DNA of 25,724 nucleotides from CBCXVS01 sp965178525 (GCA_965178525.1 CBCXVS010000079.1:1-25724); one strand, 5' to 3'; shown: positions 7,452-15,988, counted from the stretch's first letter. Notes: generated by a model not told the origin, from the sequence alone. Made by a program: numbers and translations.

Positions 7452-8249
7452 TTATTCGCGCGCCTTTTTGGTCAATGTCTCCATGGTAAAGAGATAACCG
7501 TTCTCTTTGTGGGGCAGATGACAGACGAGGCAGCTCGCCTGGCTGACACCGGGCTTGAGGGTCTTGTCGGCATTAAAAACGGCGTAGTTCCAATCGCCAT
7601 TCCGCAGCATGTCGGGGAAATCACTCCCCCATCCCTTTTGCGTCTGCATGGCGGTGTACACGGCTAACGCATCTTTGACGTAGAACCCATCATCACCCAT
7701 CATCGGCTTCTTCTCCGCATCCAGCTTAGCTTTGAAGACCCCAACGAAAAACATAGCCCCATCAGGCATGGGCTGGCCCGCGCGCGCAGCCTGCACGGCG
7801 GCGTTGTTGGCGTAATAATGGCGCACTTGCTTCCGTTTTGGGAAATTGATCGTGGTGTAGAGCGTAAAGTCTTTTTTATAGTTGGCGGGGAAGCTGACAT
7901 GGGTCTTGGTCATCGTCTCCGGAATCTCGGATTTGGCGTTCGGTGCAGCCCCAGGCAGGCCGCCGAAGTAGGCGGCGAGATGGTCGATGTCCGCATCGTC
8001 GAGCAGACTGGCGACGATGCCCATGAGCCGGCTCTTTCGGGTTTCGTCACGGAAGGCTTTGAGCTGGGCGGTCAAGTACTTAGCCCGCTGCGCCGCCAGG
8101 TTCGGGATGCCGTCGCTCACACTGACGCCGTTTTTCCCATGGCACACCGCACAGGCGGCGGCCTTTTCCTCACCTGCTTTGGGATCGGCGGCATCAACAT
8201 AGCTGACCATGCTCAGTAGCATGAGAAGTACGGTCAGGCACCGTTTCAT
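7452..8249 (-). CDS. Cytochrome c / cytochrome P460 fusion protein
   Basis: A 265-residue exported two-haem protein. Residues 1-20 are a signal peptide (KR, hydrophobic core, DAA). Residues 21-115 form a class I cytochrome c553-like domain with CAVCHG (C33, C36, H37). Residues 120-265 match the cytochrome P460 type: CLVCHLPHKENGYLFT (C240, C243, H244) at the C-terminus, and FFVGVFKAKLDAEKK before it. P460 proteins oxidise hydroxylamine or handle reactive nitrogen species (family knowledge); here the N-terminal domain would pass electrons on within the periplasm (inference). The start at 8249 has GGAGGAATCCCG upstream. The frame is open to 8609, but that extension is out of family. Confidence 0.85.
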   Translation of the reverse strand: MKRCLTVLLMLLSMVSYVDAADPKAGEEKAAACAVCHGKNGVSVSDGIPNLAAQRAKYLTAQLKAFRDETRKSRLMGIVASLLDDADIDHLAAYFGGLPGAAPNAKSEIPETMTKTHVSFPANYKKDFTLYTTINFPKRKQVRHYYANNAAVQAARAGQPMPDGAMFFVGVFKAKLDAEKKPMMGDDGFYVKDALAVYTAMQTQKGWGSDFPDMLRNGDWNYAVFNADKTLKPGVSQASCLVCHLPHKENGYLFTMETLTKKARE

Positions 8250-8368
8250 CGGGATTCCTCCTGGAGTGGATTGAGATGATATGTATGTAGAACGCGGGTA
8301 GCATACCACCTCTCTGGCACGGGGTGAAGATCGAAACCTCGGGCAGGTATCCATCGGCTTGACGGCTG

Positions 8369-11300
8369 TCAAAACAGTTCGAGTTGAGAATCCGGTTTTC
8401 TTGTACGATTGCTCGCAAGCCGGGCGCGTCGCTTCTCCAACAATTGTTCTTCCATATCTTGCAGGTAGGGCGACGGCTCCATCGGCCGCACACGGCCGCG
8501 CCAGAGGCGTTTGCGCGCGTGGCAGAGATACAAACGGGTTTTGGCGCGGGTAATGCCAACATAGAATAAGCGCCGCTCTTCTTCGTCTTCCGTATCGTTC
8601 TGACCCCACCTGAGTGGAAGAATACCATCCTCACATCCCACGATGAACACCACAGGGAATTCCAGCCCTTTGGCGGCGTGCAGTGTCAACAACGCGATCC
8701 GGTCGGCCCGCGGATCCCACGTATCGACTTGTGTCCCGAGCGCCAATTCGCTAAGAAACCGCTCAAGATTCTCGCCGCACGCGGTGGCCAACGGTTTTAA
8801 GAGGTCGAGCGCCTCACGTTGAAGGGTCATCTCTTCGGCGGAGCGTTCCCCCTCAGCATCTTGGCCCTGCGGACTGGCAGCCGCTTCGAGCTGTGCATAC
8901 AGGGGGCGGCTACCCGGTCCCTTGAGCACCGCGTCTAAAAGCATGGGAACACCGGGATGGTCCATGAGGGGATGGTGCGAACGCTGCTGGAAGGGCATGC
9001 CGGAGCGCTGCAGGGCTTCGGCGAGCACCGGCACTTGACTTTCTGTCCGATAGAGTACGGCGACGTCGGCAAACGACACATTGTCCCCTGCGCTGTCGGT
9101 CGACCGTCCGCTGTCGATCGAAAAAAAACTGTGGCCGCCAAGAAGCTGCTCTATGGTGTGGACGACAAATTCGGCCTCTGCTTTGTCACTGGGCGATTCA
9201 TGCAGCGTAATCCGGCGGGATTCTTCTTCACGTACCGGGGTGGAGCGTTGTGACGAGCCCGCACACGCTATCACTTGGGACGATGCCGCAACAATGTTGC
9301 GATCGGAGCGGTAGTTGCGTGTCAATCGCACCACCTGGGCGTTGGGAAAATCGGTTTGAAAATGCTCAAAAAAACGCACATCAGCGCCTCGGAAACCATA
9401 AATCGCCTGATCCGGGTCCCCAATGGCGCACACATTGCCGTCCGGCGGCACGAGGTGCTGCAGCAGGCGAAATTGCTGCTCGTCGATGTCCTGATATTCG
9501 TCAAGAAACACCCAGGGATAGCGGTTCTGATATGACGCCTGCACACCGGCATCGGCGGCCAACACGTCGGCAGCGCGCCCCACCAGATCGTCGTAGTCCA
9601 CCAGATTGCGCCTATCTAATGCCTGTTGATAGGCCGTCAACGCGTCGGCTTGCTTGGCCCCTTCAGGCGACGTACGTGTGCGTTTGGCGTGTGAGATGGC
9701 AGACAGCATACGGCGGGCGCGCCGTTCAGAGATGTTTAACGTCTCCTGCAGGAGACGGAGGCGTTCAGCTTCGGTGATCATGCGAAAACCACGCTGTAAA
9801 CCCGCCGCGTTCCAGTGTTCCTGCAGCATCGCAAGTCCCAAGGCGTGAAACGTGTAAACCGGGATGTGTTCCCAAACGTCAGGAAGCAGCGCGCGCAAGC
9901 GCTCCCGCATCTCACCCGCGGCCCGGCGGGTAAAGGTGATGGCCAGGCAGTGCGCCGCTGGCACGCTGCGATGGCTGATAAGATGCGCGATGCGATGCGT
10001 TAAGGTCTTGGTTTTCCCAGACCCGGGACCGGCGACGATGAGGAGGGGGCCGGCATGGACTTCAGCGGCTTGGCGTTGATCGTCATCGAGTTCGGCCAAC
10101 ACATCGCCTGTCTCGGGCTCGGGCTCGCCACGCGGGACCGAAGGCTGTGGGCGCTCCGAGGCGGCTTGTGATGGGTCTTCCACCGTGATGTCACGCTGGG
10201 CGGTGAGTACCTGCTGTACGGTATGGGTGGAATGCTCGTGTGTGTCTTCGACGACACGTGGTGCGGGTTCATCCACAAACAACGAGGCGCTGGCTGCAGG
10301 CCGTTGCAATTCGTCCGCATGAAAAAGCCTGATGACGCCGTATTCGCCGTCATAGCCCGCTTCGCAGATCACTCGCTGTTGCCGCAGGCGTGTGATGGCC
10401 TCGGCAAACAAGGACGACGTCGCGTGCCGAATATCGTCTAATGGCGCCTCATTGAGCAGCATCAGCTCAGGACCCAATTGGCCCAAAAGCTGTTCGTACC
10501 GTCGGCTGACACGCTTGCTCTTGGCCCCGACTTGGTAGATCTCCGCTAGCACCTCGGGCAACGGCACGAGGCTGGTCATGTTGCCCGCCGTCTCCGGCAG
10601 GCTCTGGTCTACACGGTCAGCCAGTTCCTCGACGCGGTGCATGACGCCAACGGTGACCGGTTTGCCACACACCGGACAGCGCCCCTCGTAGGCTCGGGTT
10701 TCCTGCGGTGAAAGCCGCACGTTGCAATTTCGGTGTCCGTCCAGATGGTATTTTCCCTCTTCCGGAAAAAATTCGACTGTGCCATCATATCCCTGCCCGG
10801 TTTCCAGCGCCTGGCGGATGGCAAAGTAGTCGAGATCCGTCGCAAAGACACACGCTTCGCGGCCTAATTTTTCGGGGGAGTGCGCATCGGAATTGGAGAC
10901 GAGCCGAAAGCGATGCAGCGATGAGACGCGCCAATTCATCGGTGGATCCGATGACAGGCCGGTTTCGACGGCGAAAATATGCGGCGCCAGGTCCGCATAG
11001 CAGGTATCAATGGCATCGAAGCCGGACTTCGAGCCCAGCGCCGCGAACCACGGCGTCCAGATATGCGCGGGAACGAGATACGAATCCGCGCCCGATTCCA
11101 ACACGATTTCGAGCAGATGTCGCGAATCCAAACCCAGGATGGGCCGCCCGTCCGAAGCCAGGTTGCCGATTTTGGCCAGACGGTCGACGACACGCTCGGC
11201 CGCGTCAAAACCGGGCACGTAGATCAGATGATGAATTTTGCGCGTGCGCTCGCCCTTTTTGTAAATCGTCGATATTTCGACGGAGAGCATAAAGCGTGTG

Positions 11301-11554
11301 GTCCCGTGACAGGCGCGTGGGAGCTGGCTGGCAAGCGCTTCTTCCGCTTCGGACCGCAGCCGAAACAAGCCGGGTTCTGCCGGCAACAGCTTGTCTTTGA
11401 GTTCGGCCCGCCAGGCCGGATGGGTGAAATCCCCGGTCCCGACGACGGTGATACCCTTTTTCCGCGCCCATAACGCGAGGTGTTCGAGGTCGCAATGCTT
11501 GCTCGTGGCGCGCGAATATTTGGAATGGATATGCAGATCGGCATAGAATGCCAT
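8369..11554 (-). CDS. EndoQ-like PHP nuclease fused to UvrD-type helicase
   Basis: A 1061-residue cytosolic DNA-repair protein. Residues 1-415 are a PHP domain of the EndoQ type: DLHIHSKYSRATSK (H8, H10), GTGDFTHP (D42, H45), SVEIST (E93), H108/H109, H164 and NSDAHS (D223, H225) supply the metal ligands, and a Cys-rich segment (C277, C293-x-x-C296) forms the small zinc element. EndoQ cuts DNA 5' of deaminated bases (family knowledge). Residues 416-485 are a polar linker. Residues 486-1061 are a full SF1A helicase: Q-motif DDDQRQAA, Walker A GPGSGKT (509-515), TFTRRAA, DEYQD, GDPDQAIYGFRGA, LTRNYRS, TLHAAKGLEFPVVF and YVGITRAK. AGGAG precedes the ATG. The fusion implies that incision and unwinding are coupled (inference). 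It lies upstream of, and on the same strand as, the cytochrome gene. Confidence 0.9.
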   Translation of the reverse strand: MAFYADLHIHSKYSRATSKHCDLEHLALWARKKGITVVGTGDFTHPAWRAELKDKLLPAEPGLFRLRSEAEEALASQLPRACHGTTRFMLSVEISTIYKKGERTRKIHHLIYVPGFDAAERVVDRLAKIGNLASDGRPILGLDSRHLLEIVLESGADSYLVPAHIWTPWFAALGSKSGFDAIDTCYADLAPHIFAVETGLSSDPPMNWRVSSLHRFRLVSNSDAHSPEKLGREACVFATDLDYFAIRQALETGQGYDGTVEFFPEEGKYHLDGHRNCNVRLSPQETRAYEGRCPVCGKPVTVGVMHRVEELADRVDQSLPETAGNMTSLVPLPEVLAEIYQVGAKSKRVSRRYEQLLGQLGPELMLLNEAPLDDIRHATSSLFAEAITRLRQQRVICEAGYDGEYGVIRLFHADELQRPAASASLFVDEPAPRVVEDTHEHSTHTVQQVLTAQRDITVEDPSQAASERPQPSVPRGEPEPETGDVLAELDDDQRQAAEVHAGPLLIVAGPGSGKTKTLTHRIAHLISHRSVPAAHCLAITFTRRAAGEMRERLRALLPDVWEHIPVYTFHALGLAMLQEHWNAAGLQRGFRMITEAERLRLLQETLNISERRARRMLSAISHAKRTRTSPEGAKQADALTAYQQALDRRNLVDYDDLVGRAADVLAADAGVQASYQNRYPWVFLDEYQDIDEQQFRLLQHLVPPDGNVCAIGDPDQAIYGFRGADVRFFEHFQTDFPNAQVVRLTRNYRSDRNIVAASSQVIACAGSSQRSTPVREEESRRITLHESPSDKAEAEFVVHTIEQLLGGHSFFSIDSGRSTDSAGDNVSFADVAVLYRTESQVPVLAEALQRSGMPFQQRSHHPLMDHPGVPMLLDAVLKGPGSRPLYAQLEAAASPQGQDAEGERSAEEMTLQREALDLLKPLATACGENLERFLSELALGTQVDTWDPRADRIALLTLHAAKGLEFPVVFIVGCEDGILPLRWGQNDTEDEEERRLFYVGITRAKTRLYLCHARKRLWRGRVRPMEPSPYLQDMEEQLLEKRRARLASNRTRKPDSQLELF

Positions 11555-11565
11555 GGGAAGCTCCT

Positions 11566-11720
11566 GAATGCGGAATGCGGAATGCGGAATGCGGAGACAT
11601 ATGATTCCAGCCGCATGTCTTCGTTTGATCTGTCATCGGCAACACGATATATTCATCCCAGTTAATTGCAACTCGGGCTTGGATCACGACCATCCTCCTA
11701 TTCCGCATTCCGCATTCATA
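11566..11720. repeat. Heptanucleotide repeats GAATGCG in inverted blocks
   Basis: Four tandem copies of GAATGCG (11566-11593) stand just upstream of the helicase gene. An opposing block of the reverse complement (about two and a half copies, ATTCCGCATTCCGCATTC) lies at about 11699-11717. Both are followed by CATATG-like bases. The 105 bases between contain no gene I recognise. Confidence 0.8.
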
Positions 11721-11851
11721 TGAGTTGATTCCGGGTCTCTCTTTAGCGAAACTGTGTGGGCTCATGATGTCGCGATACCGTTCAACTACGTCGGATAGGC
11801 GTCGTCATGCCGCGCCTGCGGCGCCCAGACATGAGGAAAAACGTCTTTGAC

Positions 11852-11872
11852 TCAGTCCTCAGTCCTCAGTCC
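11852..11872 (+). repeat. Heptanucleotide repeat TCAGTCC x3
   Basis: Three exact tandem copies, followed by a run of seven T, lie just upstream of the first MaoC gene. They form another seven-base unit with a different word from the one at 11566. Confidence 0.85.
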
Positions 11873-11894
11873 TTTTTTTATAGGAGAGACGACA

Positions 11895-12383
11895 ATGGCA
11901 GCAGAAAAATTTCCCGTCGAGGCGGGCCACATCATGTTGTTTGCCCGGGCGGTTGGGGACGAGAATCAAATTTATCACGACGCCGACTATGCCAAGGGCA
12001 CCGAGCCGGGGGCGATTATTGCACCACCGACTTTTGTGCAGTCGAGTGCCCAATTCGATCCGGATTATCGGCTACGGCCCAGGAAAGGGCAAGCCTGGTT
12101 TGGCTCGGGCAAAGAACCGACGGGGACGCCGCAGAGTGGTGGCGGTGGCGGTGGTGGCGGTTTGCATGCCGAACAGCACTACGAGTATCATCGCCATCCG
12201 AAGGAGGGCGAGGTCTTGACGGCGACCGTCAAACCGGGGAAGACCTGGGAAAGACAAGGCCGCCGTTCGGGCAAGCTGATCTTCTCGGAAACCATCACGG
12301 AGTATCGGGATCAAAACGGCGAACTTGTGGTGACGGCGCGAGGGGTTGGCGTGCGCACCGAACGCCCAGTGGATCAGAATTAG
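11895..12383 (+). CDS. MaoC-like dehydratase (FAS1-like N-terminal type)
   Basis: A 162-residue hot-dog-fold protein of the MaoC_dehydrat_N type, likely a subunit of a two-gene acyl-CoA hydratase/dehydratase. It shows the family layout: a helix with ARAVGDENQIYHDADYA, then IIAPPTFVQ, then LHAEQHYEYHRHPKEGE and later GKLIFSETITEYRDQNGELV. The central turn carries eight consecutive glycines (codons GGT/GGC, about 12137-12163), longer than usual. The second hot-dog subunit follows 11 bases downstream, so the pair most likely forms one heterodimeric enzyme. The start at 11895 follows AGGAGAGACGACA; the upstream in-frame ATT-type start is rejected. The substrate is unknown. Confidence 0.85.
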   Translation: MAAEKFPVEAGHIMLFARAVGDENQIYHDADYAKGTEPGAIIAPPTFVQSSAQFDPDYRLRPRKGQAWFGSGKEPTGTPQSGGGGGGGGLHAEQHYEYHRHPKEGEVLTATVKPGKTWERQGRRSGKLIFSETITEYRDQNGELVVTARGVGVRTERPVDQN

Positions 12384-12394
12384 GGAGGGACATC

Positions 12395-12817
12395 ATGGCA
12401 TTGTCGGCCAGTCAACTCAGCGTAGGCGATACCCACGAAGAAACGGTTGTGGAGAATTTAACCCGGACGCAGATCGTCCAATATGCCGGGGCTTCAGGTG
12501 ATTACAATCCCATTCACACGGATGAGGTCTACACCACCAATGTGGCCGGGTATCCCTCCGTATTCGCCCACGGCATGCTCAGTATGGGCATGACGGGTGT
12601 CATGCTGACCAACTATGTCGGAGACGGACGTCTGACCAAATTTGGGGTCCGCTTCACGCGCCAGGTGTGGCCAGGGGATACCCTGACGTCCAAAGCCACC
12701 ATCGATGCCATCCGAGAGGAAGGCGGTGAGCATTTCGTCGATCTGTCCGTTTCGACGGTGAATCAAGACGGTACGGAAGTGGTGAGTGGATACGCCTCGG
12801 CCAGGATCGACCCCTGA
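12395..12817 (+). CDS. MaoC-like dehydratase (hydratase subunit)
   Basis: A 140-residue hot-dog protein with the (R)-specific enoyl hydratase motif YAGASGDYNPIHTDEVYT followed by FAHGMLSMG; the Asp and His of this motif are the catalytic pair. It complements the N-terminal-type subunit 11 bases upstream, and the two would act on an enoyl-CoA intermediate in fatty-acid-like or side-chain degradation (inference). GGGAGGGA precedes the ATG. The gene ends in TGA and is followed by a hairpin shared with the convergent SDR gene. Confidence 0.9.
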   Translation: MALSASQLSVGDTHEETVVENLTRTQIVQYAGASGDYNPIHTDEVYTTNVAGYPSVFAHGMLSMGMTGVMLTNYVGDGRLTKFGVRFTRQVWPGDTLTSKATIDAIREEGGEHFVDLSVSTVNQDGTEVVSGYASARIDP

Positions 12818-12847
12818 AGCGTGGAAGCGGCCTCGCCATGGACTGGA

Positions 12848-12879
12848 GACGCTCTACGTCAGCCTCGATGTAGAGCGTC
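12848..12879. terminator. Bidirectional terminator hairpin
   Basis: GACGCTCTAC (12848-12857) pairs perfectly with GTAGAGCGTC (12870-12879) around a 12-base loop, between the convergent MaoC and SDR genes. There is no T-tract. Confidence 0.65.
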
Positions 12880-12906
12880 CGGAACGTCCAGCGGATGCGG
12901 GGCGTC

Positions 12907-13677
12907 TTATTGGGCTGTCAGTCCGCCATCGATGACGAGTTCACTGCCCGTGACAAAAGCCGACTCATCCGACGCTAGATAGAGCACACCATAGGCCACG
13001 TCCTCGACCCGACCGAGACGTCCCAGGGGATGGCGGGCGATGGAACTCTGACGCCCGGCGTCATCGGCGAGCATATTGGCCGTCATCGCAGTCTCGATGA
13101 CGCCAGGATGGACGGAATTGGCTCGGATGCCATCACCGGCATGTTGGATGGCAGTTGCCTTGGTAAAGATGCGCACGGCCCCCTTGGAGGCGCCATAGGC
13201 GGTGGTTCGACCGCCGACCATGCCGGCGATGGACGAAATGTTAATGATCGACCCGCCCCCTGCTTTGCGCATCTCCGGAATGGCGTGTTTGGTCCCCAGG
13301 AACACGCCTTTGGCGTTCACATCCATGACTCGGTCCCATTGGACTTCGGTGACATTTTCCAGAGTAATCATCTCGCCATCAGGACCCCGTTCGCCGCCAA
13401 TACCTGCATTGTTGACCAGGATATCCAACCTTCCAAAGCGGACCACAGCGGCGGCGACCGCCTGTTGCCAATCGGCTTCGCTCGTGACATCCAGCCGCAC
13501 AAAGAGACACTCGCCGCCCGTTTCGTTGATTTCCGCTTCCACCTGTTTGCCGGCGTCTTCCAGAATATCCCCAATCACCACCTTCGCCCCCTCACGCACA
13601 AAGAGCCGGGCTTCCATCTCCCCCTGCCCCCTGGCGCCACCGCTGATCAGGGCGACTTTGTCTGCCAGTCTCGCCAT
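12907..13677 (-). CDS. Short-chain dehydrogenase/reductase (SDR)
   Basis: A 256-residue classical SDR with a Rossmann fold. GGARGQG near residue 13 is the nucleotide-binding loop, DILEDAG suggests an acidic residue after strand 2 (favouring NAD(H)), LDVT and NNAG follow, and the catalytic Ser-Tyr-Lys are in NISSIAG and YGASK. HPGVIETAM and the C-terminal FVTGSELVIDGGLT are typical. Length is normal. AGGAGGG precedes the ATG. The substrate cannot be read from sequence; the neighbouring MaoC pair and VOC protein suggest an aliphatic, steroid-like or aromatic catabolic context (inference). Confidence 0.92.
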   Translation of the reverse strand: MARLADKVALISGGARGQGEMEARLFVREGAKVVIGDILEDAGKQVEAEINETGGECLFVRLDVTSEADWQQAVAAAVVRFGRLDILVNNAGIGGERGPDGEMITLENVTEVQWDRVMDVNAKGVFLGTKHAIPEMRKAGGGSIINISSIAGMVGGRTTAYGASKGAVRIFTKATAIQHAGDGIRANSVHPGVIETAMTANMLADDAGRQSSIARHPLGRLGRVEDVAYGVLYLASDESAFVTGSELVIDGGLTAQ

Positions 13678-13920
13678 AGCTGTGCCCTCCTACCAAAATT
13701 CTATTTCCCTTCGTGTTCCTTCCCGTCCTGAGCGGATCTCGTTTTCATCATTGGACGTGTGTCACCACTGTACGCGTCGGGTCATAGGCTGTCAATTTTC
13801 GGATATCAATTGCCAACGCAACACGTGCGTATCAGGTAGCGTTCAGCATCCGGACGTATTAGAATAACGTCTCATCGACCGAATCAACGAGACGCTTTGC
13901 CCATGGGAAGGAGGCCTAAA

Positions 13921-14418
13921 ATGTCAGCCATTACCGGTTTGGGTCACGTGGGATTCTTCTGCCAGGATCTGGAGAAGATGCGAGATTTTTATAGCCGCTT
14001 CATGGGGCTCACGATTACGGATGAGGATCAGGACAGAGGCATCTGCTTCCTGAGTGCCGCCCCGGAGTCTGAGCACCACGAATTAGCTTTGGCCAGGCTC
14101 TGCGACAATGCGCAGCCGACCCAATGGTTACAGCAAGTGTCCTTCATCGTGAACAGCCTGGACGAACTACGCGACTTCTATCATCGCATCCAGGCCGAGG
14201 GCTTGCGCATCGATCGCACCGTCACCCACGGCATCTCGTGCAGCATTTATTTCTATGACCCGGAGGACAACCGGATCGAGCTGTATTACAAAACGGGATA
14301 TGACATTCGCCAGCCGTTGGGTGAGCCCATCGACTTGGACCAGCCTAACGACGAGTTGTTAGCGTTTTCCAAGTCCTTTGAAGAGACGATGGGGCCTGCT
14401 CGTGGGGCCAGTGTTTAG
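13921..14418 (+). CDS. VOC-family (glyoxalase/extradiol dioxygenase-like) protein
   Basis: A 165-residue vicinal-oxygen-chelate protein with two beta-alpha-beta-beta-beta modules. GLGHVGFFCQDLEKMRDFYSRFMG opens module one (His9 as a likely metal ligand), HHELALARL adds a second His, and FYDPEDNRIELYY supplies the Glu at the end of module two. This resembles catechol-dioxygenase-like VOC proteins, but the reaction is not known. GGAAGGAGG lies at ideal spacing before ATG 13921, so the in-frame ATG at 13897 is rejected. The 243 bases between this gene and the divergent SDR gene should hold both promoters; I see no strong boxes. Confidence 0.85.
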   Translation: MSAITGLGHVGFFCQDLEKMRDFYSRFMGLTITDEDQDRGICFLSAAPESEHHELALARLCDNAQPTQWLQQVSFIVNSLDELRDFYHRIQAEGLRIDRTVTHGISCSIYFYDPEDNRIELYYKTGYDIRQPLGEPIDLDQPNDELLAFSKSFEETMGPARGASV

Positions 14419-14583
14419 CAGAGCGTTTCGCAAGTCCATGACAAGGGCAGCCGCTTTCAATTTTACGTCCTCTCCATAGTCATGAAGAGAATGGGGGTAA
14501 GGGTCGTCTCCGGTGCCGAGCCTCGCCCTCACGGTACAATGCGGTAACGAAAGATCAAGATCGGAATCTCATGGAGTAGCAGG

Positions 14584-14997
14584 ATGCCCTCTCAAACTAT
14601 CACCCTGGACTTGCCGGACCATCTCTATCAAGCGGCAAACAGACTGGCTCAGGCGACCCAGCGGCCACTGAGTGATGTCCTCCAAGACACACTGGCACAT
14701 GCGCTGCCCCCGCTCGACGATGTGCCCTCTGAAGAAGCCGATGTCCTCGCCCACATGTCAAGCTTAGACGATTCGGCCCTGTGGCAAGCGAGCCGGGCCA
14801 CGATGCCGGAAGACCAACAAGACGCATTACGCACGCTGCTAGACGCCCAGGGAGAGGATGATATCACACCGGATCAGGCCGAGCGTCTGCAGGAATTAAT
14901 GGATGCGTACGGCCGTTTGCTCGTGCGGCAGGCTCATGCCTGGCTGCTGCTGGCTCGGCGCGGTTACCGCGTTCCGATTCAACCGCCTCAAGCGTAA
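14584..14997 (+). CDS. Small protein with RHH-like N-terminus, partner of HNH nuclease
   Basis: A 137-residue protein. Residues 5-40 (TITLDLPDHLYQAANRLAQATQRPLSDVLQDTL, shown here only as its start and end features) fit a ribbon-helix-helix-type DNA-binding fold: one beta strand, then two helices. The rest is helical, with an acidic segment and a basic C-terminal end (LLARRGYRVPI). It is six bases upstream of an HNH endonuclease gene and surely co-transcribed with it. The pairing of a putative DNA-binding protein with a nuclease looks like a toxin-antitoxin or regulator-effector unit (inference). A possible -10 (TACAAT, 14535-14540) lies 44 bases upstream. The ribosome-binding region is weak (GGAGTAGCAGG). 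Confidence 0.65.
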   Translation: MPSQTITLDLPDHLYQAANRLAQATQRPLSDVLQDTLAHALPPLDDVPSEEADVLAHMSSLDDSALWQASRATMPEDQQDALRTLLDAQGEDDITPDQAERLQELMDAYGRLLVRQAHAWLLLARRGYRVPIQPPQA

Positions 14998-15003
14998 TTC
15001 CCC

Positions 15004-15414
15004 TTGCCCCGCCCATACATTTCCAGCACCCTACGCACCCAAGTGGCCGAAGATGCAGGTCACCGTTGTGGCTACTGCCTGACATCGCAACTCATCACGG
15101 CCATGCCCCTGCATGTCGAACACATCATTCCCCTGGCAGCCGGGGGGAATTCGGACGAGGAAAATCTTTGGCTCGCCTGCCCCCTATGCAACGGCTTTAA
15201 GGGCAGTCAAACCCATCACCCGGACCCTGAGACGGGAGAAGCAGCGCCTTTATTCAACCCCCGTAGGCAGAACTGGCGTGATCACTTTCAATGGAGCGCT
15301 GGTGGGGTGGAGATTCAGGGGATGACGCCAACGGGCCGGGCAACGGTTGTCGCTCTCAAGCTGAACAACGAGAACCTCACCCGGGCTCGGCGCCGGTGGG
15401 TCCTGGTTGGCTGA
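15004..15414 (+). CDS. HNH endonuclease
   Basis: A 136-residue nuclease of the HNH/beta-beta-alpha-metal type. CGYC (C22, C25) and CPLC (C59, C62) form a zinc-binding treble-clef frame. LHVEHIIP holds the catalytic His-Glu-His (H37, H40), and EENLWLACPLCNGFK contains the Asn and Lys of the fold. The C-terminal 60 residues (PRRQNWRDHFQW) are conserved-looking in this subfamily. The start is a TTG at 15004, six bases after the preceding stop; no ATG occurs in the N-terminal part. Coupling to the RHH-like gene suggests defence, a toxin module or mobile-DNA function; which one is unknown. Confidence 0.85.
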   Translation: MPRPYISSTLRTQVAEDAGHRCGYCLTSQLITAMPLHVEHIIPLAAGGNSDEENLWLACPLCNGFKGSQTHHPDPETGEAAPLFNPRRQNWRDHFQWSAGGVEIQGMTPTGRATVVALKLNNENLTRARRRWVLVG

Positions 15415-15475
15415 GACACCCGCCCACAACCTAAGCGGAAGCGAGCCACCGCAAGATCCAAAAGATTCCTAATAC

Positions 15476-15950
15476 CTAAGGCCCTGCGGCGAAGATAGTG
15501 CGCTCGAAGCGCATCTCGACACCCGGCGTCTGACGCTATTCCGGACGAACCTGACGCACCAGCCGCGGAACGCCTGCTGTCATGTAGCGAGTGAGTTCGG
15601 TCATGCTGACGACGCCGTTCCGGTCGGTATCGGAGCCACGGCCCAGCGCTTCCAGGAAGACCTCGGCAAATGCCCCGTTCTGCCAAGCCTCGTGCTCAAG
15701 CGAGTTCTCTCCGCCGTCGATGAGGTCAACAGCTCCTTAGCGTCGTCCATGCGGTGCCAGCGGACCGTGCCGTCGTGATAGGCCGCGACCACGAGTCGGC
15801 CATCGCCGGTGATGTTGACCGCCCAAGCCGTGCCAGGCACGGCCTGCTGCCAGAGCACTTCGCCTTTCGTGTCGAAGGCGCGGAGTCGCCAATTAGTGCC
15901 GAGGATGAAGCGCTTGCTGTCGGGATGGCCAGGGGAGATAGGGCCAGTTC
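15476..15950 (-). pseudogene. WD40-caspase (C14) protein relic
   Basis: On the minus strand, residues such as GHPDSKRFILGTNWRLRAFD, WAVNITGDGRLVVAAYHDG and TVRWHRMDDAKEL are a WD40 repeat of the type found in bacterial WD40-caspase proteins. Near 15735 the frame changes, and SLEHEAWQNGAFAEVFLEAL, SDTDRNGVVSMTELTRYM and PGVEMRFERTIFAAGP match the end of a caspase-like peptidase C14 domain. The stretch between, including the catalytic dyad, is missing. TAG at 15536-15538 interrupts the caspase frame 20 codons before its natural end (TAG at 15476-15478). It has no usable start. It is a dead gene reduced by deletion and a frameshift. Confidence 0.6.
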
Positions 15951-15988
15951 TTTACTTTACACTTCACTCTACTGTGCACACTGCCATA

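Noticed and set aside
6828..7667. A 279-codon plus-strand frame over the selenoprotein gene
   Set aside because: It is out of frame with the thioredoxin-fold protein, runs through the terminator hairpin and into the convergent cytochrome gene.
8250..8609. N-terminal extension of the cytochrome frame
   Set aside because: The extension overlaps the helicase gene's end, while the start at 8249 has both a strong ribosome-binding site and a signal peptide.
11205..11765. A 186-codon minus-strand frame over the start of the EndoQ-helicase gene
   Set aside because: It runs through the heptamer repeats and out of frame with the PHP domain; it has no features of its own.
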